Shown here in pieces: positions 9,514-19,798 of a stretch of 64,000 nt of DNA. The stretch's first letter is position 1, and every line of letters begins with the position of its first letter. This stretch comes from Rubrivivax sp. (GTDB lineage Bacteria; Pseudomonadota; Gammaproteobacteria; Burkholderiales; Burkholderiaceae_C), in assembly GCA_024641965.1 (NCBI GenBank), contig JAHECC010000004.1:1315-65314 (forward strand). Reading direction: 5' to 3'. The notes under the pieces are model-generated. The model ran no database searches, had not been told where the DNA came from, and worked only from the letters and a program-made list of their open reading frames with translations. A program made the translations under genes and the position numbers.

Positions 9514-10926
9514 TCAGGCCAGCCAGCCGTCGCGCTGCGCGTCGGCCAGTGTCAGATCGAGGCAACGGTGGATGAGCACCATCATCTCGTCGATCTGTGC
9601 ACGCGTCATGACCAGCGGCGGCGCGATGATCATGCGGTCGCCCACGGCGCGCATGATCAGGCCGTTGGCAAAGCAGTGGCCGCGGCAGACCATGCCGATG
9701 TCGACTTCGGCGGCGAAAGGCGTGCCCTTCGCCTTGTCCTTGACCAGCTGCACGCCGCCCATCAGGCCGCAGCTCTGTGTCTCGCCGGCCAGCGGATGCG
9801 CCGCCAGGGCCTCGAACTGCGCTGCCAGGTACGGGCCGGTGTCGTCGCGCACCTGAGTCACCAGGTCCAACTGCTGGATCAGCCGGATGTTGGCCACGGC
9901 CACGGCGCAGGCCACCGGGTGGCCCGAGTAGGTGTAGCCGTGATTGAATTCGCCACCCTGGTCGATGAGCACGCGGGCGATACGTTCGCCGACCATCACG
10001 CCGCCCAGCGGCACGTAGCCGCTGGTCACGCCTTTGGCGAAAGTCATCAGGTCGGGCTTGTAGCCGAAGCGCTCGCAGCCGAACCAGTGGCCCGTGCGGC
10101 CGAAGCCGCAGATGACCTCGTCGCTGACCAGCAGCACGCCGTACTTGTCGCAGATGCGCTGGATTTCGGGCCAGTAGCTGTCGGGCGGCACGATCACGCC
10201 GCCCGCGCCCTGCACCGGCTCGCCGATGAAGGCCGCCACCTTGTCCGCGCCGACTTCCAGGATCTTGTCCTCGAGCCAGCCGGCAGCAACACGGCCGAAC
10301 TCCTCACGGCTCAGTCCCTTGGGCCGGCCATGCTCCCACCAGTGCGGCTGCTCGATGTGCGTGATGTCCGGAATCGGCAGCCCGCCCTGGGCATGCATGC
10401 CGCCCATGCCGCCGAGCGACGCGCCGGCCATGGTCGAACCGTGATAGGCGTTGAGCCGGCTGATGATCACCTGACGCTGCGGCTGCCCGAGGATGTCCCA
10501 GTAGCGGCGCACCATGCGCACCACTGTGTCGTTGCCTTCCGAGCCCGAACCGGAGAAGAAGACATGCTGGAAGGTGGGCGGGCTGACCGCAGCCAGCAGT
10601 TCGGCCAGTTCGATGGCCGGGGGGGTCGCGGTCTGGAAGAAGGCGTTGTAGAAGGGCAGCTCGCCCATCTGCCGGGTGGCGGCATCGATCAGCGCACGCT
10701 GGCCGTAACCGACGTTGACGCACCACAGGCCCGACATGGCATCGAGGATCTTGTGGCCGTCGTTGTCCCATAGGTAGATGTTGTCGGCGCGCGTGATGAT
10801 GCGCGAGCCCTGTTGCGCCAGCGACTTGAAGTCGGTGAAGGGGTGCAGGAAATGCGCGGCGTCGGCAGCCTGCCATTGCGCGGTGCTGCGTGTCGTGCCG
10901 GCCGTTTTGTCGATGGTCTCGTTCAT
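9514..10926 (-). CDS. class III aminotransferase (putrescine/omega-amino acid--pyruvate type)
   Basis: GLWCVNVGYGQ, FFSGSGSEGNDTVVRMVR, DEVICGFGRTGHWFG, TFAKGVTSGYVPLGG PLP-Lys motif. Confidence 0.88.
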   Translation of the reverse strand: MNETIDKTAGTTRSTAQWQAADAAHFLHPFTDFKSLAQQGSRIITRADNIYLWDNDGHKILDAMSGLWCVNVGYGQRALIDAATRQMGELPFYNAFFQTATPPAIELAELLAAVSPPTFQHVFFSGSGSEGNDTVVRMVRRYWDILGQPQRQVIISRLNAYHGSTMAGASLGGMGGMHAQGGLPIPDITHIEQPHWWEHGRPKGLSREEFGRVAAGWLEDKILEVGADKVAAFIGEPVQGAGGVIVPPDSYWPEIQRICDKYGVLLVSDEVICGFGRTGHWFGCERFGYKPDLMTFAKGVTSGYVPLGGVMVGERIARVLIDQGGEFNHGYTYSGHPVACAVAVANIRLIQQLDLVTQVRDDTGPYLAAQFEALAAHPLAGETQSCGLMGGVQLVKDKAKGTPFAAEVDIGMVCRGHCFANGLIMRAVGDRMIIAPPLVMTRAQIDEMMVLIHRCLDLTLADAQRDGWLA

Positions 10927-10950
10927 TGTTCTTCGTTCCAATGGGGTGGC

Positions 10951-12318
10951 TCAGACATGCAGCAGCAGATGGTCCCGCTCCCAGGGCGAGATGACCTTCA
11001 TGAACTCGGCGTACTCGATGTCCTTGATCTCGCAATAGACCGTGACGAAGGCCTTTCCCAGCACGTCGGCCAGGTCCTTCTCGTCCTTCAGCAGGCGCAC
11101 CGATTCGCTCAGGCTGCGCGGCAGCACATGGTCGCCAAGGTAGGCATCACCCTTGCACTCGGGTGTCGGCTGAATCTTGTTCTTGATTCCCAGGTAGCCG
11201 CAGGCCAGCGTGGCCGCCAGTGCGACATAGGGGTTGGCGTCGGCGCCTACGACGCGGTTCTCGATGCGCCGCGACTGCGCACTCGCCACGGGCGAACGGA
11301 TGCCCACCGTGCGGTTGTCGGTGCCCCACTGGATGTTGATCGGTGCGGCCGTGAAGCGCGCCATGCGCCGGTAGCTGTTGACGTACGGCGCGAACAGCAC
11401 CATCGCCGCCGGGATGTAGCGCTGCAGGCCGCCGATGTACCAGTAGAACTCCGGGCTGGGCGTGCCGTCGGGATTGCTGAAAAGGTTCAGCCCCGTGGCC
11501 TGGTTGACAACGCTCTGGTGGATGTGCATCGAGCTGCCGGGCTCGCCGGCGATCGGCTTGGCCATGAAGGTGGCGTACATGTCGTGGCGCAGCGCGACCT
11601 CGCGCACCGTGCGCTTGAACAGGAACACCTCGTCGGCCAGGCCCAGCGGCTTGTCGTGGAAGAAGTTGATCTCCATCTGCCCGGCGCCGACCTCGTGGAT
11701 CAGCGTGTCGACGTTCAGTTCCATCTGTTCGCAATACTTGTAGACATCCTCGAACAGCGGGTCGAACTCGTTCACCGCATCGATGGAGTAGGCCTGGCGC
11801 GAGGTTTCGGCGCGCCCGCTGCGGCCGATCGGCGGTTTCAGCGGAATGTCCGGGTCGGTATTGCGCGCCACCAGATAGAACTCGAGTTCCGGCGCGACCA
11901 CCGGGTTCCAGCCCTCTGCCTCGAACAGGCCGCACACGCGTCGCAGCACCGAGCGTGGCGCGAAGGGCACCAGCGCGCCGTCCTTGTCGTAGCAGTCGTG
12001 GATGACCTGCGCGGTCGGGTCCGTGGCCCAGGGCACGATGCGCACAGTGGTCGGGTCGGCCTGAAGATGCATGTCGCGATCGGTCGGGCTGATGACGTCG
12101 TAGTACGGTCCCTCTTCGGGGAACTCGCCGGTCACGCCCATCGCCACCACCGCCTCGGGCAAGCGCATGCCGCGGTCTTCGGTGAACTTCTCGCGCGGCA
12201 GGATCTTGCCGCGTGCCACGCCGGTGAGGTCGGGCACCAGGCACTCGATCTCCGTCACGCGGTGCGTATCGAGCCACTTTTCGAGCTCGCTGAAGTTGAG
12301 ATTCTCTCGCTTGACCAT
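10951..12318 (-). CDS. puuA: glutamine synthetase-like gamma-glutamylputrescine synthetase (PuuA-like)
   Basis: GS motifs PDLTGVARGKILP, PELEFYLVA, HEVGAGQMEINF, GSSMHIHQS, NRVVGADANPY; adjacent to puuD/puuB-like genes. Confidence 0.82.
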   Translation of the reverse strand: MVKRENLNFSELEKWLDTHRVTEIECLVPDLTGVARGKILPREKFTEDRGMRLPEAVVAMGVTGEFPEEGPYYDVISPTDRDMHLQADPTTVRIVPWATDPTAQVIHDCYDKDGALVPFAPRSVLRRVCGLFEAEGWNPVVAPELEFYLVARNTDPDIPLKPPIGRSGRAETSRQAYSIDAVNEFDPLFEDVYKYCEQMELNVDTLIHEVGAGQMEINFFHDKPLGLADEVFLFKRTVREVALRHDMYATFMAKPIAGEPGSSMHIHQSVVNQATGLNLFSNPDGTPSPEFYWYIGGLQRYIPAAMVLFAPYVNSYRRMARFTAAPINIQWGTDNRTVGIRSPVASAQSRRIENRVVGADANPYVALAATLACGYLGIKNKIQPTPECKGDAYLGDHVLPRSLSESVRLLKDEKDLADVLGKAFVTVYCEIKDIEYAEFMKVISPWERDHLLLHV

Positions 12319-12397
12319 GGAAACCCTGAATCCTCTGTTGACGCGGTGGCTGATGGGGCGCCACCGGCGAACCCGTGGCCCGATTGTCGCCATTCGG

Positions 12398-13168
12398 CTA
12401 GGACGGCGGTTCCCTGTGCTGTTGCCGGTAGTTGCGGCAGGCCTCGCCAAAGGCGCGCGCCAGCTTCACCGAGACCGGGTTCTGCGCGGCCTGCCACTCC
12501 GGATGCCACTGTACGCACAGGTTGAATCCGGCGGCACCCGGCCACGAGAAGGATTCGACCAGGCCATCCGGCGCACGCGCCTCGACTCGCAACTGCGGCG
12601 CCAGCCGGTTCACGGCCTGAGCGTGCACCGAGTTCACCGCGAAGCGCGCCTCGTCGAAGATGCGTGACAGCTCCCCGCCGTCGACCACCTCGACCTCGTG
12701 CGCCGGGCCGTACTGCTGTTCGGCCGGCGCGTCGTTGTCGGCACGATGGTCGGCCATGCCGGCGAGTTCCTGTACCGCCTGGTGCAGCGACCCGCCCAGC
12801 GCCACGTTGGTCTCCTGCGCACCGCGGCAGATCGCGAACATCGGTATGCCGCGTGCCAGCACCTTGGGGATGAAAGGCAGCGTCCACTGGTCGCGCTCGG
12901 CATCCAGCGGCAGCTCCGGGTTGTGCACGCCTTCGTCGAAGTGGCGCGGATGCACGTTCGACGGCGAGCCGGTCAACATCACGCCATCGGCCAGCGCAAG
13001 CAGCGCGTCGACCTCCTCGTCCAGCGCATTCGGCACCACCAGCGGTACGCAGCCGGCCAGACGCACGAAGTCGATGTACTTCTTGCCGGCGATGTGGAAG
13101 GGGTGGTGGCCCAGCTGCCGGTTGCACGCCGGCACCAGCACCACGGGCAGCTGCTTGTTCGTCTTCAT
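12398..13168 (-). CDS. puuD: gamma-glutamyl-gamma-aminobutyrate hydrolase (PuuD-like class I amidotransferase)
   Basis: MLTGSPSNVHPRHF, AICRGAQETNVALGG (catalytic Cys), VNSVHAQAVNRL, FNLCVQWHPEW. Confidence 0.88.
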   Translation of the reverse strand: MKTNKQLPVVLVPACNRQLGHHPFHIAGKKYIDFVRLAGCVPLVVPNALDEEVDALLALADGVMLTGSPSNVHPRHFDEGVHNPELPLDAERDQWTLPFIPKVLARGIPMFAICRGAQETNVALGGSLHQAVQELAGMADHRADNDAPAEQQYGPAHEVEVVDGGELSRIFDEARFAVNSVHAQAVNRLAPQLRVEARAPDGLVESFSWPGAAGFNLCVQWHPEWQAAQNPVSVKLARAFGEACRNYRQQHREPPS

Positions 13169-14478
13169 GCCATCAGGTCTCTCAATCGGTACCACGCCAT
13201 GCCCAGCACCAGCGCCGGCGTGCGCAGCACCCGTCCGCCGGGAAAAGGCCGGTGTTTCAAGCGCGCGAAGGTGTCGAAGCGCGATGCGTCACCACTGATG
13301 GCCTCGGCGACGAGCTTGCCCGCCAGCCCGGTGAGCGCCAGCCCATGCCCTGAAAAGCCCTGCAGGTAGTACACGTTGGCCGCATTGTCGCCGGCCGGCG
13401 CGAGCCGACCGAAGTCGGGGGCACGGTTCATCGAGATGTCGACGAAGCCGCCCCAGGCGTACTCGATCCTCGCGTTCGGCAACTGCGGGAAGGTGCCGAC
13501 CATTCGCGCACGCATGCTGCCGGCCAGATCGGCCGGCGTGACCGTGCTGTAGCTGACGCGCCCACCGTAAAGCAGACGTTGGTCGTTGGTGGTGCGAAAG
13601 TAGTCGAGCACGAAATTCGTGTCGCATACCGCCGCGCGCGACGGGATCAGCGTTTCGGCCACGGCATCGGCCAGCGTTTCGGTGCAGGCGATATAGGTGC
13701 CCACCGGCATGATGCGCGCCTCGAGCTGCGGCGCGAGGCCATTCAGATAGACGTTGCCAGCGAGCAGCACAAAGCGCGCGCGCAGTTCACCCCCCGGCGC
13801 GCGCAGCCGCGCTTCAGTGCCACGCTGCAGCGCCTCGACCGGTGTGTTTTCGTGCAAGGTCACGCCGGCCGCCGCCGCGGCACGCGCGAGGCCCAGCGTG
13901 TAGTTCAGCGGGTGCAGATGGCCGGAGCGCGGGTCGAACACGCCGCTGTGATAACGCGGGCTGCCGATCCAGCGCGGCAGCTCGGGAGCATCGATGGCTT
14001 GCTGCGCGTAGCCGTAGACCCGCTCCAAGCGCTCGGCCCAGGCCAGCAGCTCGCGGCCCTTGCGCTCGGACGTGGCCACGCCGAGGTAGCCGTCGCGCCA
14101 GTCGCAGTCGATGGCGTGGGTACGGATGCGCTCGCGCAGGAGGTCCAGCGCCTCGATCGACATCGCCCAGATACGCTTGGCGTCGTCCAGGCCGAGCTGG
14201 GCTTCGATGGTCTGCTGGTCGCAGGCCAGGCCGTGAATCGCCTGGCCGCCGTTGCGGCCACTGGCGCCCCAGCCGATCTGGCGTGCTTCGAGCAGCGTCA
14301 CCGAAAAACCGCGCTGCGCCAGTTCCAGCGCGGCCGACAAGCCGGCGAGGCCGCCGCCGACCACCGCCACATCGCACGAGGCACTGCCCTGCAGAGCAGG
14401 GAAGACCTGCCGGCGCGCGGCGGTGGCGGCATAGTAGGAGTTGCGAGTCAGTTCGCGGTCGGCGCTGAGCAGGTCCAT
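13165..14478 (-). CDS. puuB: FAD-dependent oxidoreductase, gamma-glutamylputrescine oxidase-like (PuuB)
   Basis: DVAVVGGGLAGLSAALELAQRG (DAO fold), GWGASGRNGGQ, NVYYLQGFSGHGLALTGLAGKL. Confidence 0.85.
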   Translation of the reverse strand: MDLLSADRELTRNSYYAATAARRQVFPALQGSASCDVAVVGGGLAGLSAALELAQRGFSVTLLEARQIGWGASGRNGGQAIHGLACDQQTIEAQLGLDDAKRIWAMSIEALDLLRERIRTHAIDCDWRDGYLGVATSERKGRELLAWAERLERVYGYAQQAIDAPELPRWIGSPRYHSGVFDPRSGHLHPLNYTLGLARAAAAAGVTLHENTPVEALQRGTEARLRAPGGELRARFVLLAGNVYLNGLAPQLEARIMPVGTYIACTETLADAVAETLIPSRAAVCDTNFVLDYFRTTNDQRLLYGGRVSYSTVTPADLAGSMRARMVGTFPQLPNARIEYAWGGFVDISMNRAPDFGRLAPAGDNAANVYYLQGFSGHGLALTGLAGKLVAEAISGDASRFDTFARLKHRPFPGGRVLRTPALVLGMAWYRLRDLMA

Positions 14479-14527
14479 CGCTGCGCTAAACGCCAGGCAA
14501 GCCTCCGGTGGCGGGTCGTTGTCGGGA

Positions 14528-15835
14528 TCAGGCCGCGCGCCGGATCGCGCCGCGCAACGTGTCGACGATCTGGTCGATCTGCTCGCGCTCGATGATCAGC
14601 GGCGGCGACACGGCGATGATGTCGCCGGTGTAGCGCAGCATCACGCCCTTTTCCCAGCAGTCGAGGAACACGCCGAGTGCGCGCTTCGTCGGCTCGCCGG
14701 CCAGCGGCGTCATCTCGACGCCGCCGACCAGGCCGAAGTTGCGGATGTCGATAACGTTCGGCTCGCCTTTCAACGAATGCAGTGCCTCGCCGAAGTAGGA
14801 CTGCAACTGCGCCGCGCGCGTCAACAGGCTTTCGTCGGCATAGGTCTCCAGCGTCGCCAGGCCGGCGGCGCAGGCCAACGGGTGCGACGAGTAGGTGTAG
14901 CCATGGGCGAACTCGATCAGGTACTCGGGCCCGGTCATGAAGATGTCGTGAATGGCCTGTTTGGCCAGCACCGCGCCCATCGGCACGCAGCCGTTGGTGA
15001 TGCCCTTGGCCACCGTCATCAGGTCGGGCGTGACGCCGAAGGTGGTGGCGGCGAAGGGCGAGCCGGTGCGGCCGAACCCGGTGATGACCTCGTCGAAGAT
15101 CAGCAGGATGCCGTGTTTGTCGCAGATCTCGCGCAGGCGCTGCAGGTAGCCCTTCGGCGGGATCAGCACGCCGGTGGATCCTGCTATCGGCTCGACGATG
15201 ACGGCGGCGATGGTCGAGGCGTCGTGCAGCATGACCAGCCGCTCCAGGTCGTCGGCCAGTTCGGCGCCGTGCTCGGGCTGGCCCATGGCGAAGGCATTGC
15301 GGCCCAGGTCGTGTGTGTGGCGAATGTGGTCGACACCCGTGAGCAGGGTGCCGAACATCTTGCGGTTGCCCGCGATGCCGCCCACCGAAATGCCGCCGAA
15401 GTTGACGCCGTGGTAGCCGCGCTCACGGCCGATGAGCCGGGTGCGGGTGCCTTCGCCGCGTGCGCGGTGGTAGGCGATGGCCATCTTCAGCGCGGTCTCC
15501 ACCGACTCCGAGCCCGAGTTGGTGAAGAACACCTTGTTCATGCCCGGCGGCGCGAGCTTGGCCACCTTGTCCGCCAGTTCGAAGGCCTTCGGGTGCGCCA
15601 TCTGGAAGGGCGGCGCGAAGTCCATCTCGGCGGCCTGCTCCTGGATCGCCTTGACGATCTTCGGCCGCGTGTGGCCGGCGTTCACACACCACAGCCCGGC
15701 GACACCGTCGAGCACCTGCCGGCCCTTGTCGTCCCAGTAGTGCATGCCGGACGAGCGCACCAGCAAACGCGGCGACTTCTTGAAGTGGCGGCTGGCCGTG
15801 AAGGGCATCCAGAAGGCGTCGAGTTCGGGTTTCAT
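14528..15835 (-). CDS. class III aminotransferase (omega-amino acid/beta-alanine--pyruvate type)
   Basis: FWMPFTASRHFK, DGVAGLWCVNAGH, FFTNSGSESVETALKMA, DEVITGFGRTG, TVAKGITNG. Confidence 0.9.
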   Translation of the reverse strand: MKPELDAFWMPFTASRHFKKSPRLLVRSSGMHYWDDKGRQVLDGVAGLWCVNAGHTRPKIVKAIQEQAAEMDFAPPFQMAHPKAFELADKVAKLAPPGMNKVFFTNSGSESVETALKMAIAYHRARGEGTRTRLIGRERGYHGVNFGGISVGGIAGNRKMFGTLLTGVDHIRHTHDLGRNAFAMGQPEHGAELADDLERLVMLHDASTIAAVIVEPIAGSTGVLIPPKGYLQRLREICDKHGILLIFDEVITGFGRTGSPFAATTFGVTPDLMTVAKGITNGCVPMGAVLAKQAIHDIFMTGPEYLIEFAHGYTYSSHPLACAAGLATLETYADESLLTRAAQLQSYFGEALHSLKGEPNVIDIRNFGLVGGVEMTPLAGEPTKRALGVFLDCWEKGVMLRYTGDIIAVSPPLIIEREQIDQIVDTLRGAIRRAA

Positions 15836-15969
15836 GGGCGGGCTCCTTGGGTGGTGGCGCGTATCGCAGCAGTCTAATCACAACAGCTCGCAATGTGCTG
15901 GCGCTATACGCACGCCACATTGCCGCGTCCGCAATATCATGGCGGAAACACAACCACTATCGACACATT

Positions 15970-16449
15970 ATGCGAACTCTGTCCGCCGAGGCGCAACTCG
16001 ATTCGATCGATGTCGCCATTCTGAGTGAGTTGCAGCGTGACGGGCGGCTGTCCAACGTGGATCTGGCGCAGCGCGTGCACCTGTCGCCTTCGGCCTGTCT
16101 GCGGCGCGTCAAGCAGTTGGAGGAATCAGGTGTCATTGCCCAGTACGTGGCGCTGCTGAATGCGAAGTCGGTCGGCCGACACGGCACCAGCTTCACGATC
16201 ATCAATATGGAGAGCATGAACAACCGGCAACTCGAGGCCTTCGAGCAGGCAGTGCATGCCGCGCCCGAGATCCTGGATTGTTTCTACGTGGCCGGCTCCA
16301 ACGACTACCTGCTGCGCTTCGCCTACCGGGACGCCGAGGATCTGGAGCGGCTGCACACCGAGGTGTTGATGCGCCTGCCCGGCGTGGCGCGACTGAATTC
16401 GATGCTGGTGCTGCGCACGGTGAAGAAGACCACTGCGCTGGTGTTGTAG
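15970..16449 (+). CDS. Lrp/AsnC family transcriptional regulator
   Basis: LDSIDVAILSELQRDGRLSNVDLAQRVHLSPSACLRRVKQLEESGVI HTH followed by RAM-like domain; divergent from catabolic operon. Confidence 0.93.
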   Translation: MRTLSAEAQLDSIDVAILSELQRDGRLSNVDLAQRVHLSPSACLRRVKQLEESGVIAQYVALLNAKSVGRHGTSFTIINMESMNNRQLEAFEQAVHAAPEILDCFYVAGSNDYLLRFAYRDAEDLERLHTEVLMRLPGVARLNSMLVLRTVKKTTALVL

Positions 16450-16453
16450 CGGC

Positions 16454-17422
16454 TCAGCCTTGTGGGGTAGCACCACGCGCAATGCAGCCGCACAGGTAGG
16501 TCCAGACGAAACGCGCCGCGACGTAGCTGCTGAGCTCGGCATGGTCGTAGGCAGGGGCCACCTCGACGCAGTCCATGCCCACGAAGGGCAGGCCGGCGAG
16601 TTCCTCTAGCAGCGTGAACACCTGGTTGCTGCTCAGCCCGCCCGGCTCGGGTGTGCCGGTGCCGGGCGCAAAGGCCGGGTCGAGCGCGTCGATGTCCAGA
16701 CTCAGGTAGACGGGAGGGTTGCCGTGCAACGCCAGGCGCTGCCGGATGGCCGCCAGCACCGGCGCCAACTGCTGCTCGCTTTCCAGCCCGCGCAGCGAGC
16801 GTGCGTCGAAGATCATGCCGCCCTGGTCATTGACGTACTCGCGCGCGTCGCGCTGGCCGGCCGAACGGACGCCGAGCTGGAAGAAGCATTCGTTGATCAC
16901 CAGGCCTTCCCGCATGGCCTCGTAGACCCATGTGCCATGCCCGCTGGGTTCGCCGAAATGATCGCGCCAGGTGTCGCAATGGGCGTCGAAGTGGATCACC
17001 GCCAACGGCTGCCCCAACCAACGACGATAACAGCGCAGCAGCGGCAACGTGATCGAGTGGTCGCCGCCCAACCAGGCCATGTGGTGCTTGCGGATCAGCG
17101 CGTCGACCAGCGGTGGCATGGCGGCACGCATTTCGGCCAGACCGGTGTTCGGCAGCGGCAGGTCGCCGGCGTCTGCCAAGCGGCCCTCGGGGCTGACATC
17201 GAACAGCGGATGCACGCCGTCACACAGCATGTGGCTGGCCTGGCGGATTGCGCGCGGACCGAAGCGTGCACCCGGCCGACAGGTGGTAGCGCCATCCCAG
17301 GCGATGCCAGCCACGGCATAGGGCAGATCGGCGCGGCTGTCCGGCGACCTGAGGAATCGGTTGTCAGAATGAAAGGCGAATTCAGTCACGAGCGGACACT
17401 GCGGTAAGTGGCGGTGGATCAT
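16454..17422 (-). CDS. speB: agmatinase/ureohydrolase family protein
   Basis: GGDHSITLPLL, HFDAHCDTW, SLDIDALDPAFAPGTGTPEPGG manganese-binding motifs. Confidence 0.88.
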   Translation of the reverse strand: MIHRHLPQCPLVTEFAFHSDNRFLRSPDSRADLPYAVAGIAWDGATTCRPGARFGPRAIRQASHMLCDGVHPLFDVSPEGRLADAGDLPLPNTGLAEMRAAMPPLVDALIRKHHMAWLGGDHSITLPLLRCYRRWLGQPLAVIHFDAHCDTWRDHFGEPSGHGTWVYEAMREGLVINECFFQLGVRSAGQRDAREYVNDQGGMIFDARSLRGLESEQQLAPVLAAIRQRLALHGNPPVYLSLDIDALDPAFAPGTGTPEPGGLSSNQVFTLLEELAGLPFVGMDCVEVAPAYDHAELSSYVAARFVWTYLCGCIARGATPQG

Positions 17423-17483
17423 ACGGTCGCGATTCAACCCTTGCGCCGCTCATGTGCCGCTCGTCCGCGCGGCCCCGCAAACC

Positions 17484-18200
17484 ATGCCACCGATCCTGAT
17501 CCTGCAGCATCTCAGCTCCGACGGCCCCGCCTATCTGGGCACCTGGCTGCGTCGCAACGGCGTGCCGTATGTGGTGCTCGACACCGAAGCCGGTGACGAG
17601 TTTCCACAGCATATCGAGGGCTATGGCGCGCTGGCCGTCATGGGCGGCGAGATGAGCGCCAACGACCGGTTGCCGTCGCTGCGACGCGCCGAAGCCTTGA
17701 TCCTGGAGGCCATGGCGCAGGGGCGCCCGGTCATCGGCCATTGCCTGGGTGGGCAGTTGATGGCGCGCGCACTGGGCGTGCCCGTGGTGGCGTCGATCGC
17801 CCCCGAAGTCGGCTGGCAGGCGCTGACGCTGTCGGAGCACGGCGCGGCGCGCGACTGGTTTGGCGATGCCGAGCCGCCCCACGTGTTCCAGTGGCACGAA
17901 GAGGCCTTCGACCTGCCGGCTGATGCCGTGCCGCTGGCTTCCAGTGACGCCTGCGCCTACCAGGCCTTTGCCATCGGCCCGCACCTGGCCATGCAGTTTC
18001 ATGTCGAAGTCGACGAGGAGAAATTGCGCCGCTGGGCGACCCTGGATTCGACGCATTACCTTGGGTTGCAGCAGCGCTTTGGCACGGTGCAGAGCGGACG
18101 GGCCATGTGCGAATCACTCGACCAGCGGCTGAGTGCCCAGCAGGCACTTGCCGACCGCATCTATGCACGCTGGCTGAGGTCTGTGGTGTCGTGCGCTTGA
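17484..18200 (+). CDS. type 1 glutamine amidotransferase (GMP-synthase GATase-like)
   Basis: PVIGHCLGGQLMARALG nucleophile elbow, VFQWHEEAFDLP, AMQFHVEVDEE. Confidence 0.85.
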   Translation: MPPILILQHLSSDGPAYLGTWLRRNGVPYVVLDTEAGDEFPQHIEGYGALAVMGGEMSANDRLPSLRRAEALILEAMAQGRPVIGHCLGGQLMARALGVPVVASIAPEVGWQALTLSEHGAARDWFGDAEPPHVFQWHEEAFDLPADAVPLASSDACAYQAFAIGPHLAMQFHVEVDEEKLRRWATLDSTHYLGLQQRFGTVQSGRAMCESLDQRLSAQQALADRIYARWLRSVVSCA

Positions 18201-18345
18201 CGCATTTCCATATGGCGGTCGAGCAATTCCACATAGTAGGAATGAACGATATTGCAGCGCAGCATGATTTTTCATCTATGCACTCCTCGTTCCATATTGC
18301 GACATTGAATGTGTAACTTGTTGATTTAATTGGATGTAGATTACA

Positions 18346-18359
18346 GTCTTATATAAGAC
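18346..18359. promoter_or_regulatory. perfect 14-bp palindrome GTCTTATATAAGAC upstream of aceA (candidate operator)
   Basis: Read directly from sequence, ~90 bp upstream of aceA ATG in an AT-rich intergenic region. Confidence 0.55.
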
Positions 18360-18446
18360 ACAGGTCTTCACAAACACCGCCGTCCGGATTAAGCTTCGGG
18401 CTGCTTATTCACCCCATTTCGTTTCCACATCCACCAAGGAGTCAGC

Positions 18447-19745
<1,299 letters not shown>

Positions 19746-19765
19746 ACCGGACTCGCCGTTCGCCG

Positions 19766-19797
19766 AAGCCCGAAGGCCAAAAGCCTTCGGGCTTTTT
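19766..19797 (+). terminator. Rho-independent terminator after aceA
   Basis: AAGCCCGAAGGC-CAAAA-GCCTTCGGGCTT stem with T-run TTTTT. Confidence 0.85.
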
Positions 19798-19798
19798 C

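Noticed and set aside
8255-9856. 533-aa plus-strand ORF opposite potF
   Set aside because: Antisense to a recognisable PotF; no plausible fold or RBS
2540-12318. Two glutamine-synthetase-like genes considered as duplicated nitrogen-assimilation enzymes
   Set aside because: They are distinct GS subfamilies (GlnT-like and PuuA-like), and the context fits polyamine metabolism rather than a duplication
10813-12525. 570-aa plus-strand ORF opposite the PuuA-like gene
   Set aside because: Antisense shadow ORF from high GC3; minus strand has full glutamine synthetase motifs
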